Made by a program: the position numbers and the translations under genes. Of a stretch of 64,000 nucleotides of DNA, positions 50,165 to 59,353 are shown piece by piece. The stretch is from Phymatolithon calcareum (lineage: Eukaryota > Rhodophyta > Florideophyceae > Hapalidiales): NCBI GenBank assembly GCA_977006965.1, contig OZ345356.1, positions 248,001 to 312,000 on the forward strand. Reading direction: 5' to 3'. The notes beneath the pieces are model-generated. The model did not search any database, was not told the DNA's origin, and saw nothing but the letters and a program-made list of their open reading frames with translations. The stretch's first letter is position 1. Each line of letters begins with the position of its first letter.

Positions 50165-50246
50165 TTAGAGCATCTCCACCGCGCGTCGCAAATTCGCAAA
50201 TTTTGTCTCCACGTGGCAGCTTTTCACTGACCGGAAAAATTTGCGC

Positions 50247-50287
50247 AACCGTGCGCAAATCCTGTGCGCAAATTTCTTTCTCGTCTC
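50247..50287. repeat. Left subterminal TTTGCGCA motifs of Harbinger
   Basis: Three copies in alternating orientation (AATTTGCGCAACC, GTGCGCAAATCC, GTGCGCAAATTTC). The same motif is arrayed at the right end. Probably binding sites for the Myb-like partner. Confidence 0.7.
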
Positions 50288-50412
50288 CACCGCGGATGAT
50301 TCGCGTATCTTACTTTTGGCCGGCTGTGGGATTATGACATCGAGGCGGCGGCAGTGTGCGCAGCTTCATCTCACGCCGATCGTCGACTAAACTCCGCTGC
50401 ACTTCCGTCGCC

Positions 50413-51834
50413 ATGGATCCGCTGGAGGAAGTCGAGCCGATGGAAGGCGAGGATGCAGACGCGCCTACTGATGGCGCAAGCAAAGACGCGTGGGATCTTG
50501 ACGATGACGAGGACGAGATTCTAGTGCTCCTGCTTGAAGAAATGGTTGATATCGTGTTTGGCGGTGGCGAGGCTGGTCAGCCCGGCGCACATGGGGGCTC
50601 GGCTCCCGGTCGCAGAGCGAACCTGCCGCGGGACTTCGATGCGGCGTTGAAGCGGCTGCAGAATCATTACTTCGGCGTTAACGGGTCGCCGCCACTGTAT
50701 ACGGAGGAGATGTTTGAGAGGAGGTACGGGATGCCGCGCGCTGTGTTCGATCGAATCTTTGAACGCATGAAAGGTCGACCGGAGTTTGTGCAGAAGACGG
50801 ATGCCGTAGGTCGGAAAGGGCTGCATCCTCTGCAGCGCGTGACAGGCGCAATGCGGATTTTGCGCTACTACGTTACGTACGACGCCGTGGACGAGATTGT
50901 AGCTGCCGCGGAGTCCACGATGGGGTTAACTGTGAAGAACTTTTGTCGCTCAATAGTGGAAGAGTTTGGCGAGGAGTATTTGAGAGAGCCCACGGAGGAG
51001 GACATGAAGCGGATACTGCTAGTGAACGAGTCGCGCGGATTTCCGGGGTGCCTGGGAAGCATCGACTGCCAGCATTGGGAGTGGAAAAACTGTCCGGTCG
51101 CATGGGCCGGGCAGTTCAAGGGGAAGGAGAAGAAACCGACGATAGCCATGGAGGCAATTGCAGATGGGGAGCTGTGGATATGGCATCTATCAGTCGGGCA
51201 CCCCGGCTCGCTGAACGACTTGAACATCATGAACCATTCACGTACCATACAGCGGATTCTGTCTGGTGAGTTCCCCCCGCGTCTGCCATATAATATCAAC
51301 GGCACAGCTCGAGACCTCTTGTACTGGCTGGTGGACGGCATCTACCCGGCGTGGGCGATATTTGTCAAGTCCGTGAAAGGCGCGACGGACGACAAGGTCG
51401 CGCACTTTAGAAAGAGACAGGAGGCTGTGCGCAAGGACGTTGAGCGCGCCTTTGGAGTTCTCGTTGCTCGCTTCCACATCCTTCGGGCCGCGTGCCGAAT
51501 GTGGAAAAAAAGCGACGGCATGGATGTTCTACGCGCTTGTGTTGTGCTGCACAACATGTGCGTGGAAGCGCGGCGCGACGACTACGACACCCCCCTGTAC
51601 GGCCAGGCCCTGGCCGATAATTTGCTCGGCCAGCTGCAGTTCCAGGACGCCCAAAGCTTCCAGTTCGTCTGGGAGTCGAAGAACACTCTGGGCGCGGGCG
51701 CTCCGGTTGGCACCTGGGCTGCCATGTCCGCTGAGCGGCGACCCCACTCCCTAGATGATTTCGATCATTACACGCTCAAGGGAGACTTAATCCAGCATCT
51801 GTGGGCGCGTCGAGCAATGCAGATCGAAGATTGA
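50413..51834 (+). CDS. PIF/Harbinger transposase (DDE_Tnp_4 type)
   Basis: 473 codons from the ATG at 50413; the frame is open upstream to 50356 but without another ATG. An acidic N-terminus (DDDEDEILVLLLEEMVD) is followed by a helical region and MPRAVFDRIFERM. The RNase H-fold catalytic residues are all present: D218 in GSIDCQHWEWKNC, D269 in GHPGSLNDLNIMNHS, and E344 in KDVERAFGVLVARFHIL. These are the signature blocks of Harbinger/HARBI1-type transposases. No stop or frameshift interrupts it, so this enzyme may be functional. It acts in the nucleus with a Myb/trihelix partner encoded at 53040-52024, excising the element and inserting at TTA-like targets. Confidence 0.93.
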   Translation: MDPLEEVEPMEGEDADAPTDGASKDAWDLDDDEDEILVLLLEEMVDIVFGGGEAGQPGAHGGSAPGRRANLPRDFDAALKRLQNHYFGVNGSPPLYTEEMFERRYGMPRAVFDRIFERMKGRPEFVQKTDAVGRKGLHPLQRVTGAMRILRYYVTYDAVDEIVAAAESTMGLTVKNFCRSIVEEFGEEYLREPTEEDMKRILLVNESRGFPGCLGSIDCQHWEWKNCPVAWAGQFKGKEKKPTIAMEAIADGELWIWHLSVGHPGSLNDLNIMNHSRTIQRILSGEFPPRLPYNINGTARDLLYWLVDGIYPAWAIFVKSVKGATDDKVAHFRKRQEAVRKDVERAFGVLVARFHILRAACRMWKKSDGMDVLRACVVLHNMCVEARRDDYDTPLYGQALADNLLGQLQFQDAQSFQFVWESKNTLGAGAPVGTWAAMSAERRPHSLDDFDHYTLKGDLIQHLWARRAMQIED

Positions 51835-52023
51835 TCAGCGGGCTGCGTCGCAGCGAGAGCCGCTCTAGAAGAGCACCAGTACCAGTAAAAGAAACTTGTT
51901 TTTATGTTTGATTGGTTGAATGTTTGATGGTTGAACCTCGCATTTTATAAACGTCTTCAAGGGCAGATGTTCTCAATCGACGTTACTGCTAGTACGATAG
52001 TGCCCGCGAAAACTATCGAGTCA

Positions 52024-53040
52024 TCACGGGGAGACCTCCACGACACTCCCGCCATCGTCGCTAGCGCCACTACCAGCGGCCTCATCAAGCGCTCGCAGGG
52101 CCTCGGGGGAGCCTGCGTCCTCGGCTTGCTGCGCGCCGGCGGCGGTAGGAGTAGCAGCCAGAGGCTGCCGCGCAGTTGAGGCGCCCACAGCGCGCGTACC
52201 GGCGACGGCGAGGTATTTGCGGCGGATATGCCTGAGAAACTCGCTCTTGATCGCCTTGTACTCCGCAGTCTCGTCGCCCAGCGAGATTCGAAAAGCCTGC
52301 AGCGCGTTCGCCTCCTCGAGCGCACTGGCCTTCCTCTTCAAAGTGTCCCCGATGGAAATCATGCACCTGACCGTTTGCTACTGCCTTTTCGCAGCCGTAG
52401 AATGGAACTTTGCGGCCTTGCGTCCAGTCCCTCGCTTAGGGGAGGTGCCCACCAGTGTGGCGGTGCCAGACCAGCCGCCGCTGCTTGCGCCCCTGATTGA
52501 ATCCGGAAGCGCGCTCGTGCTGGGCGGGGACCCTCCGCTCGCGCCGCCGCCACCGCCGCTATCGGCGTCATCATCTGCGCTCACAACAGGCGCGTTTGAG
52601 CCGGGTCTGAACTTCTCGTGCTGGTGAAGGACCTGGCATGCATCGAAAAACAGCCATTGGGTAGTGTCAAATGTCTTAAATGCGTACAAGTCCCTCAACG
52701 CCGAATCGGTGGAGTTCGGCACGTACTTACCGAGGTGCAGCGCGACCGCGATCCGGAGCAAGTCCTCCAGGGTGGTGCCGGTTGGTACCATGCCCTTTAC
52801 CTGAAGCAAAGCCCCGTTAAACTTCTGAACGTCCTTCTGCACTGCCGCCAGCTTTCTCACCACTCGCGACTTGTCGCGGTCCTTGTGCAGAGGGCTCGCT
52901 TGGTAAAAGTACTTGACGACGCCGGCATTGTACGCCGCGCTGGACTGATCCGTGCCGAGCACGGCGTTGCTTGTCGCCTTCACCCAGGCTTCCGCAAGGG
53001 TTTTGCACTCTGCCGACGTCCAGCCACGGCCGCGCGGCAT
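52024..53040 (-). pseudogene. Harbinger Myb/trihelix-like protein, interrupted by one TAG
   Basis: ATG at 53040. Residues 1-220 begin MPRGRGWTSAECKTLAEAWV, the first helix of a Myb/SANT or trihelix DNA-binding domain, followed by SRVVRKLAAVQKDVQKFNG and a Ser/Gly/Pro-rich linker. At 52380-52378 the frame meets TAG (codons GCG AAA AGG CAG TAG CAA), then continues open in the same frame for 117 codons to the stop at 52024 (GDTLKRKASALEEANAL, SEFLRHIRRKYLA). The second half looks like the normal C-terminus, so the stop is probably one CAG-to-TAG mutation. Alternatives are readthrough or a shorter functional protein. Such proteins bind subterminal DNA and carry the transposase into the nucleus. 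Confidence 0.78.
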
Positions 53041-53253
53041 GGTACTGCTGCTGATGACGAAAGTGCGCAGGCGCGTGTGTTTATTCAGCGTACTATGCCG
53101 CTCGCAACGGTGCGCGGCCGGCTTCTGCTGCGCAGCGCATTAAATGCGGCATTCCGCACAACTTTGGGCGGGCTGCCAGTTTGCACAGCCATGCCTCCCG
53201 CGCTTTCAGAGCGCGGGAGAAAACCGGCCAAATTGGAGCTAAAAATGAGCCTT

Positions 53254-53370
53254 GGATTTGCTACGAGCTATAGATTTGCGCACAAAATGTGCGCAGATCC
53301 CGGAAATCTGCGAACAAAATGTGCGCAAATCTGGATTTGCGCATCGATTTGCGTATAGATTTGCGTAAAA
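53254..53370. repeat. Right subterminal TTTGCGCA array of Harbinger
   Basis: About seven copies of (A/G)GATTTGCG or its complement in 110 bp (for example AGATTTGCGCAC, TGTGCGCAGATCC, GGATTTGCGCATCG). Confidence 0.7.
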
Positions 53371-53466
53371 TTTCCGCGGTGGAGATTCGATTTCGTCGCA
53401 AATGTTCTATCATACCAAAAATTTGCGGATTTGCGAATTTGAGTCTGTACGGTGGAGATGCTCTTA

Positions 53467-55571
53467 TATCATCCCTTTTCTTTGATTTTTTTGGTTTTTG
53501 CGTAACCTACGTTCTTGGCTCTCTATAACAGTTTTCAAAATGCGAAGAGCGGATCAGGACGTGGTCTTAAACTGCGCGTTTAAGGACCTCACTGGAGGCG
53601 CAACCGGTACCGCACAGAGTTCCGGACGATGACTAATTTATAGTCAGAAATTATCATAAAAACTATGTCGCTCGTTTGGTGCTACAGGAGTTAGTGTCCA
53701 CTCATGCGGTCGTTTTATTGCGCAGGTGCATGTAGTCAAAAATCGACACATTTAACAATCTGATGACCGTGTCTGTAAGCATCAGAGAGTGGCGAATCGC
53801 CGCGACGACCGGGACTGATTGACCAAGTGATACGGGGGTATTCTCAATCAACACGGGCATAGTGAGAAGTGTGCCGCTGCAAGAGGTTGTAGCGTACCGA
53901 CGAGCTTTGAAGACCATTATTCGACTACTGCGCCAACGTCGTCTGACGACTAAGTCCACTCATATGCACGATGGACAGCTGCTTAATAATTCGGCTGTAG
54001 TGTAAGACTTTGGTAGAAGCCATATGAAATAGAGAGTGACTGATTTGCAATAGATGTTCTTTAATTGAAGATAACCAAAATGAGCTTTTCCTGTACATAT
54101 CTACAGTATATACGAACGCGCTATTCGAAAATTTATTCAAACAATCGTGCGGGAAGTCGACATGTCGCACCTAAGAAGGGAAACCCACGCAGTCGGACGA
54201 GGATTACCTCCTTGGACCCGTGGATGACGGAGCGGCGTTGACTGAGCTGTTCCATTCTGCTGAAAACACAAACTTAACCCCCTTCGAATGTGAATCTTAA
54301 GCAGTAACTTTATCTCTGTTATCTGGCAAAATTTCTTCAGCAGGCGAACAATGAAAGAATTCTAAGATTTCGCACGCGAAAGAGGTTAAAGAGGAGAGGG
54401 TGGAGGAAGCAGCTTACCTTTTCCGTGGTGTACTAGTACCATGCGAACAAAGTAGCGTTTTCCCAGACGGATCAAAAGAGAGTGTGCTGAAGGCGGCTTA
54501 CTGTTCACGTCTCGGGAGCGTCGGCATGCCAATTTAGTCGATTATAGTTGCCCTGTCCGCAAGAGAATATGGCACGCTTCCTTCTTCTACCCGGTTTTCA
54601 GTCGCTTGTAGTACATCTGCAGAGAAAGTGCACATCACAGACGCACACTGATACGTAAAGTCAGATTGTTTAGCATTGGGTAGACGATTCATCTGAGTTC
54701 CGGTGAAGCCGCTCAAACTTACATTGAGATTTGGATCATGACGTAGCAAGTCATATTGCGCGCATGGTTTCCAACGAGGCACTCCCGCGTGTCCAGAATT
54801 CATTGTCATTGGAAAGATGCATCTGCGATGACGGACACCCGATCGAGCTTCGACGCCGCGAGCATGTTGCGCCCTTGAGGACCGCAGGGATAGCGAGGTC
54901 GATATCGCTGGTGAACTGCCGGGCAGCATGATGGATCAGGGTGCCGTCATGATGGCGCTTATAAGGAGATCGTATGATCGCGGAGCGTGCGATCAGAGTA
55001 CGATTCGAAGCGGCGGCGGACAATTTAAAAATTCCGAAACTACATAAAGTTCTCTTCCAAAATTCGAAACTATAGTTCTCTCATCCAAACATTGCAATTG
55101 CTATGGTAATTTATTCAGAAAGACACTACATAGTGTTGATTTGACGGTGAAATATTCAAGGGAATTCCCTAATATTTTCAGAAATGGGAGGCAGGTTGAA
55201 TTTTGCATTTTTTTTTCTCCTCGGGCCTCTAGATTCATCGGGCGCGTTCCACAACTGTCAGCTCCTATTCCACACATCTCTGCAGTATCAAAAAAACCAC
55301 AATAGGAGAATCAACGTTTTATGTGACGAGGCGGCATATTGGGTTGCATGCATGCAGGTGAGCTGAAAGCACTTACCGCGCTCCTTGTGAGTGTCCCAAG
55401 GTTCCATTCGGCAATCTCTAAAAGTGAACGAACTCATCTCCTCAAGCTCACTTCTTACGTTCGTGAAAGGTTTCATCTCTCGAACCTTGCGCCTCACGTC
55501 CTCTCGAAGGAAGCTCGGTCCGCGCCCGTGCGTGAAATCTAGACAAGAGCACACCGTTTACGAGCGCGAGA
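53467..55571. other. Intergenic; splice-like signals and weak frames only
   Basis: Minus frames at 53959-53702 and 54929-54534 lack motifs. A 30-bp direct duplication (AATTCCGAAACTACATAAAG / AATTCGAAACTATAG) lies at 55029-55086. 55207-55231 is a polypyrimidine tract ending in TAG and 55354 is followed by CAG|GTGAGC, so 55232-55354 could be a small exon of the downstream gene; no way to confirm. Confidence 0.35.
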
Positions 55572-57499
55572 ATGGAGGGACATGAACAGACTTCGCAAGG
55601 TGGACATGAACAAGATTGCGGTAACATGGGAGAAGGACAGCGCGGAGCTGTTGAGGGTGGAGATGCGGCAGTCGTCGGCGGAGGTCCCGGGGGAGCGGTC
55701 GGAGCACAGCAAGATACGGGGGAAGGAAGGCAAGAGTCTATTTTTTGCGGCGAGACGGATTTGAATGCGATGGCAAACATTGGGACAGTTGTTGTCCTCG
55801 TGAACCAGGCGAAGAAGGAGCTACTTGATCACCAGGATCGAAAGATCGGGCTTGTTCTGGAGAAGTTGAACCAGATGAGTGGAACAACCCTGAACTTGCA
55901 TTCCACCGGAACGAAAGGCGGGACTACAGGTGGGAAATCGACGGATGACAAAGTCGGGAATCTTAACAAGCGGAAAGCCCCAGCGCCAAAGAATATAGAA
56001 GACGAGGAATATCAGTACGCTCTCTCTCTGGTCAGGGATATGGACAAAATGCTCTTCTTCGCGCAGTGGGCGTGCTCAATTACAATCAACTCAGCTGCAC
56101 GTCATTATCCTGCGCTCCGGGCGTGGCTTCCCGATGGTATTATTGCACGCCTGGCATCTCATTCCGCAATACTTCGCAATGTTTCCGGCCTTTCCATTTT
56201 TTTCTTTTCTGTACAGGATGCCAACAGGGATCGGTACCATACTCGAGTAGGAAAGGCTTGGACGTTTTTGCTTGCGCAGGTCATCAGCAGCTCCATTGGA
56301 AAAGTCCGCAGGGACGTCATCGGTCCCGAGGGTGGCAAGCCAGACCCCGCGTGGTTGAAATCGTTTGGCGGCATTTTGGAAGCGGCGAATTACGTGGGCG
56401 ATATGCTAACATACTTCAACACAACGAAGAAGATGGCGAAAGAAATAGAGAAGAAGGCGGAGGAAGAAGCCGAGGGAAATGGTGAGAGCGATACTGTCCG
56501 TCCCGCGAAGCGTCAGCGTACCGCAAGACCAGATAAGTACAAGCTGGAAAAGACTACCTTATTAACGAGTTTTACTCGAACATGCGTCGCCTTTTGTCGT
56601 ATGCCCGCACTGAAGCACGGAAGCATGTACTCGCCGGGTTCATGTTTCTCGTTGATGAGGTAAAGAAGTGTGACAGCTTGGAATCGGCGAAAGAGAAGGG
56701 ATACGAGGTAGAGTTCCGGCCAGCGGCCTGCGAAATGGAGGACATTATTCCGGTTAATATACCTCCTGGGAGCATATGGGACATCAAGGACGCTGTAACG
56801 CATGCTGACTCTCCTAATTCTTCCGTGGAGGAGCTGCATGCCGCGAATAGCGCACTTTTGACGAAGGTGGCAAAGGATTTCCCAAGCCTTTCTGTGATTC
56901 TTCACTACAAGCGCCAAATAATTGTCCCGGAAGGAGGCTCGGATGGGAATGCAATCCCTAAGTATTGGGACGAAGAGGAGGACGTCAGCCTGATTGAGAT
57001 TGCTCTAAAAATATTGACTTCGATGGCGCTCGCGGCGAAAGACACAAAGATGCTTCTTCGCAGTTCGAAGCTCACGATAAAATCAGTGCTTCTTCTGGCA
57101 TTTGGTTTAAGAGGTCTGCTGAAGCAATCCCTGGGCACAGAGACAGAAGGAATGGAGAAAGTCGCTCTTGGCGTGATGTCTGCTCGAAGCATGGAAAAGG
57201 AAGAAGAGGACGACATTGAGATAGTATCGACCGCCATTGGTACCCGCTCGAGCACTATGGCTGCCAAGAACAGAAAAAAGGGGCCGAAGACCAATATTGG
57301 GGAGTCAATTCGGAACGAGATGTTTTTGATCCAGTACGATGAGTATCTCCGGAAGCTGGCGTTGCGAAATGCGTTTCGTGTTGCGGATGAGGGAACGTCC
57401 AGGTCCGAACGGGGTGGAAGTCCGCAACACCCTACCGGTGATTGTATGTCCACCGGAGAAGCATGTCCAGTAGACCTCGACGAGTCATACCTGTGGTAA
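55572..57499 (+). CDS. Large protein of unknown family with an apparent one-base frame slip
   Basis: ATG at 55572. The first frame runs to about 56549: Gly-rich N-terminus, an amphipathic DLNAMANIGTVVVLVNQAKK stretch, NLNKRKAPAPKN, a helical core, a Glu/Lys-rich coil (MAKEIEKKAEEEAEG) and a nuclear-signal-like PAKRQRTARPDK. At the A run at 56548-56551 the sensible reading moves to another frame, which is open from 56537 to 57499 (DYLINEFYSNMRRLLSYART, KSVLLLAFGLRGLLKQSLG, ending DLDESYLW). One missing A would rejoin them into about 642 residues. This could be a mutation, an assembly error or an unrecognised intron. No domain recognised. Its neighbours (minus gene, then a Tnp2-like transposase) suggest a transposon accessory protein, by inference only. 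Confidence 0.6.
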
Positions 57500-57595
57500 A
57501 AGAGAAGTAAAGGGGCTAAGGTGCTCATTTTTTATTGTGCTTTTAAATCTGTTTTCCTAAAGTGATTGATGAAGCTTCGTTCGTGTGAAAAGATT

Positions 57596-58921
57596 CTAGG
57601 TGGACGAGGAGCAAAGATTAGATTGCAACGAGCGATCGTCGTACGGGGTTTTGAAAATTGTTTGCGTTGATCGACTTAGAATTCTAGACCGGATAATCAC
57701 TGCTGGAAGAACAACACTCAGCATTCCTGGAACCATATCTGCAGAAGCGTTTCCAGGATATGGACTATCTGGAGACCTTTCCCATGCAATGGCGAATGTA
57801 TGCTCACAGCAGGCGGACTGCATTGTACTGACGTTCCGATGCAATGATGAACTCTGGACTGAACTGTACATAGCGTCAGTGGATGGAATTTTGTAGCCTG
57901 TAAGGCATACTCGATGTTCTGCAGCGTACTCAAACCCTGTTTCCCAGGTATTGTTCGTCCATTTTGCTCTTCTCTGGTGCATAACATGCACCTTTGGACG
58001 AGAGGAATCGAAATCTCGAACCAAACTGTGTGCCAGTAGCACTTTGCGCTGGGGGCAGTCGTTGGGACCAGAATCCAGCGATTTGTTCTCAACATTCACG
58101 CCGAGAACTTGTACGCATCTCAAATCGCGCATCTTGTTTGTTTTCTCTCTGTAAACGCCAGTTTCGCGAAGGTCCGACGCTATGCCCAGCGCATTACACA
58201 GGTCACGAAAAGTATCGAAATGTACTTCAAATGAAGATGCATTCGCAGTAGAAGACAGCAACACGTAGTACTCTGATGGCATCGGCTTGCATTCAATTCG
58301 CTCACTGCGGCAAAAGTGGGAAACCATTAGTCTGAACTCTTCCAAAGTGCAGTCAGCTGCCCTCGACCAAAGAAAAACTTGGCGTACCGAGTTTGCTTCA
58401 ACGATGCGCAGAGGTACTTGAGAAAACTCTCGGTGTGTGGCTTTCAGAACACGGATGGCACTTAAAGCAGCAAAAAGAAGTGTTCGCCGCAGAGCGCGCT
58501 CGTTTCCTGACGCCGGACCGCGGACAATTTGTTTGGTTTCAATCGCCACCCTCGACGTGCGCTGAACTTCAGCAGCAAGCTCCATTACCTGTGCAGATAG
58601 AGCGGCGTGCGAGTCTTGTAATTCTTCGAGCTTAGAATCGTGTCCTGGGCACATGATGGTTCTCCTCGGAAGCAATCCCGATAACGAAGCGCCTTGTCGA
58701 CAAAGAGGCGCTACGTTAAGAGAACATGCTCCACAATTTTCAGCAGTAAGAATAGGCGGGTTCACAGGGGCATGTACGGCACTGCCGCCATCAACAGTAT
58801 CCGGGGAGACCGTAGATTCAGGGGCAGGGTGATGCGCGCAGGAAGAGAATATTCCATGAACATGAAACTGAGTTTGCAGTGGAGCAGGCGCTATTGGTAC
58901 TGCGCGCAATCGCCGAGCCAT
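57596..58921 (-). CDS. Unknown protein with a central coiled coil, 441 aa
   Basis: ATG at 58921, stop at 57596; the frame is open 14 codons further up to a TAG, so an upstream exon is possible. About residues 90-130 (HDSKLEELQDSHAALSAQVM, then ELAAEVQRTSR) look like a coiled coil. A folded-looking middle follows (EFRLMVSHFCRSERIECKPM, FEVHFDTFRDLCNALGIASD). The C-terminal 150 residues are Ser/Arg-rich. No family recognised. It is convergent with the gene at 55572-57499 (97 bp between stops) and divergent from the Tnp2-like gene (432 bp between ATGs). The long intact frame argues that it is real and under selection. Confidence 0.55.
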   Translation of the reverse strand: MARRLRAVPIAPAPLQTQFHVHGIFSSCAHHPAPESTVSPDTVDGGSAVHAPVNPPILTAENCGACSLNVAPLCRQGASLSGLLPRRTIMCPGHDSKLEELQDSHAALSAQVMELAAEVQRTSRVAIETKQIVRGPASGNERALRRTLLFAALSAIRVLKATHREFSQVPLRIVEANSVRQVFLWSRAADCTLEEFRLMVSHFCRSERIECKPMPSEYYVLLSSTANASSFEVHFDTFRDLCNALGIASDLRETGVYREKTNKMRDLRCVQVLGVNVENKSLDSGPNDCPQRKVLLAHSLVRDFDSSRPKVHVMHQRRAKWTNNTWETGFEYAAEHRVCLTGYKIPSTDAMYSSVQSSSLHRNVSTMQSACCEHTFAIAWERSPDSPYPGNASADMVPGMLSVVLPAVIIRSRILSRSTQTIFKTPYDDRSLQSNLCSSST

Positions 58922-59353
58922 TTCAGTTGATGGTGCTGACAAATCTTCCAGTAGAAGCTATAGTTTTTTTGCAGAATGGCCCTAAGTCGCCAGTCGGCGA
59001 GCTCTACGGAGCAATCCAACACAGTAAGGAAAGCCTACATTTATGACACGATCAGAACGACTACACAAGTGCAGTCTCATGAGCTGCTAATTTGCATCGC
59101 ACGACTGATACATTGCAGTCGGCAAACCAACATGCATTGACATTCAAGATGGTCCCTATCATGCCGGCAGACACTAATTTTAGTCTCCTGGGAGATAGAA
59201 AGTAATTCTCGAGTAGACTAGAGTGTCATTCCGAATTGTCACAAGCCGGTAAAGTGTCATAAGCACTTTATTCTGCGTGCAGATGCCATCGTCTCTACGG
59301 CACAGAGATCTCTCTGTATCAGTGCGTATTGTATTTTCACTATCTCAAGCGCA
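58922..59353. promoter_or_regulatory. Shared divergent promoter region
   Basis: 432 bp between the divergent ATGs of the unknown minus gene and the Tnp2-like gene. No clear TATA box on either side. A head-to-head layout implies shared regulation; inferred from geometry only. Confidence 0.35.

Larger units (their letters stand above)
50168..53463 (+). mobile_element. PIF/Harbinger DNA transposon, nearly complete
   Basis: A 3296-bp element with 14-bp perfect terminal inverted repeats GAGCATCTCCACCG (50168-50181 and 53450-53463), followed by shared CAAATTCGCAAA. A second inner inverted copy, TCTCCACCGCGGA, lies at 50284-50296 and 53373-53385. The 3-bp flanks are TTA on both sides (50165-50167 and 53464-53466), the target duplication of PIF/Harbinger. 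It carries both genes expected of an autonomous member, convergently placed: the transposase (50413-51834) and a Myb-like protein (53040-52024), the latter with one in-frame stop. Confidence 0.93.

Noticed and set aside
56187-56219. Polypyrimidine tract ending in ACAG as a 3' splice site within the 642-aa gene
   Set aside because: The best GT donor (about 56140) would remove 80 nt and break the good downstream frame, so an intron is not required here.
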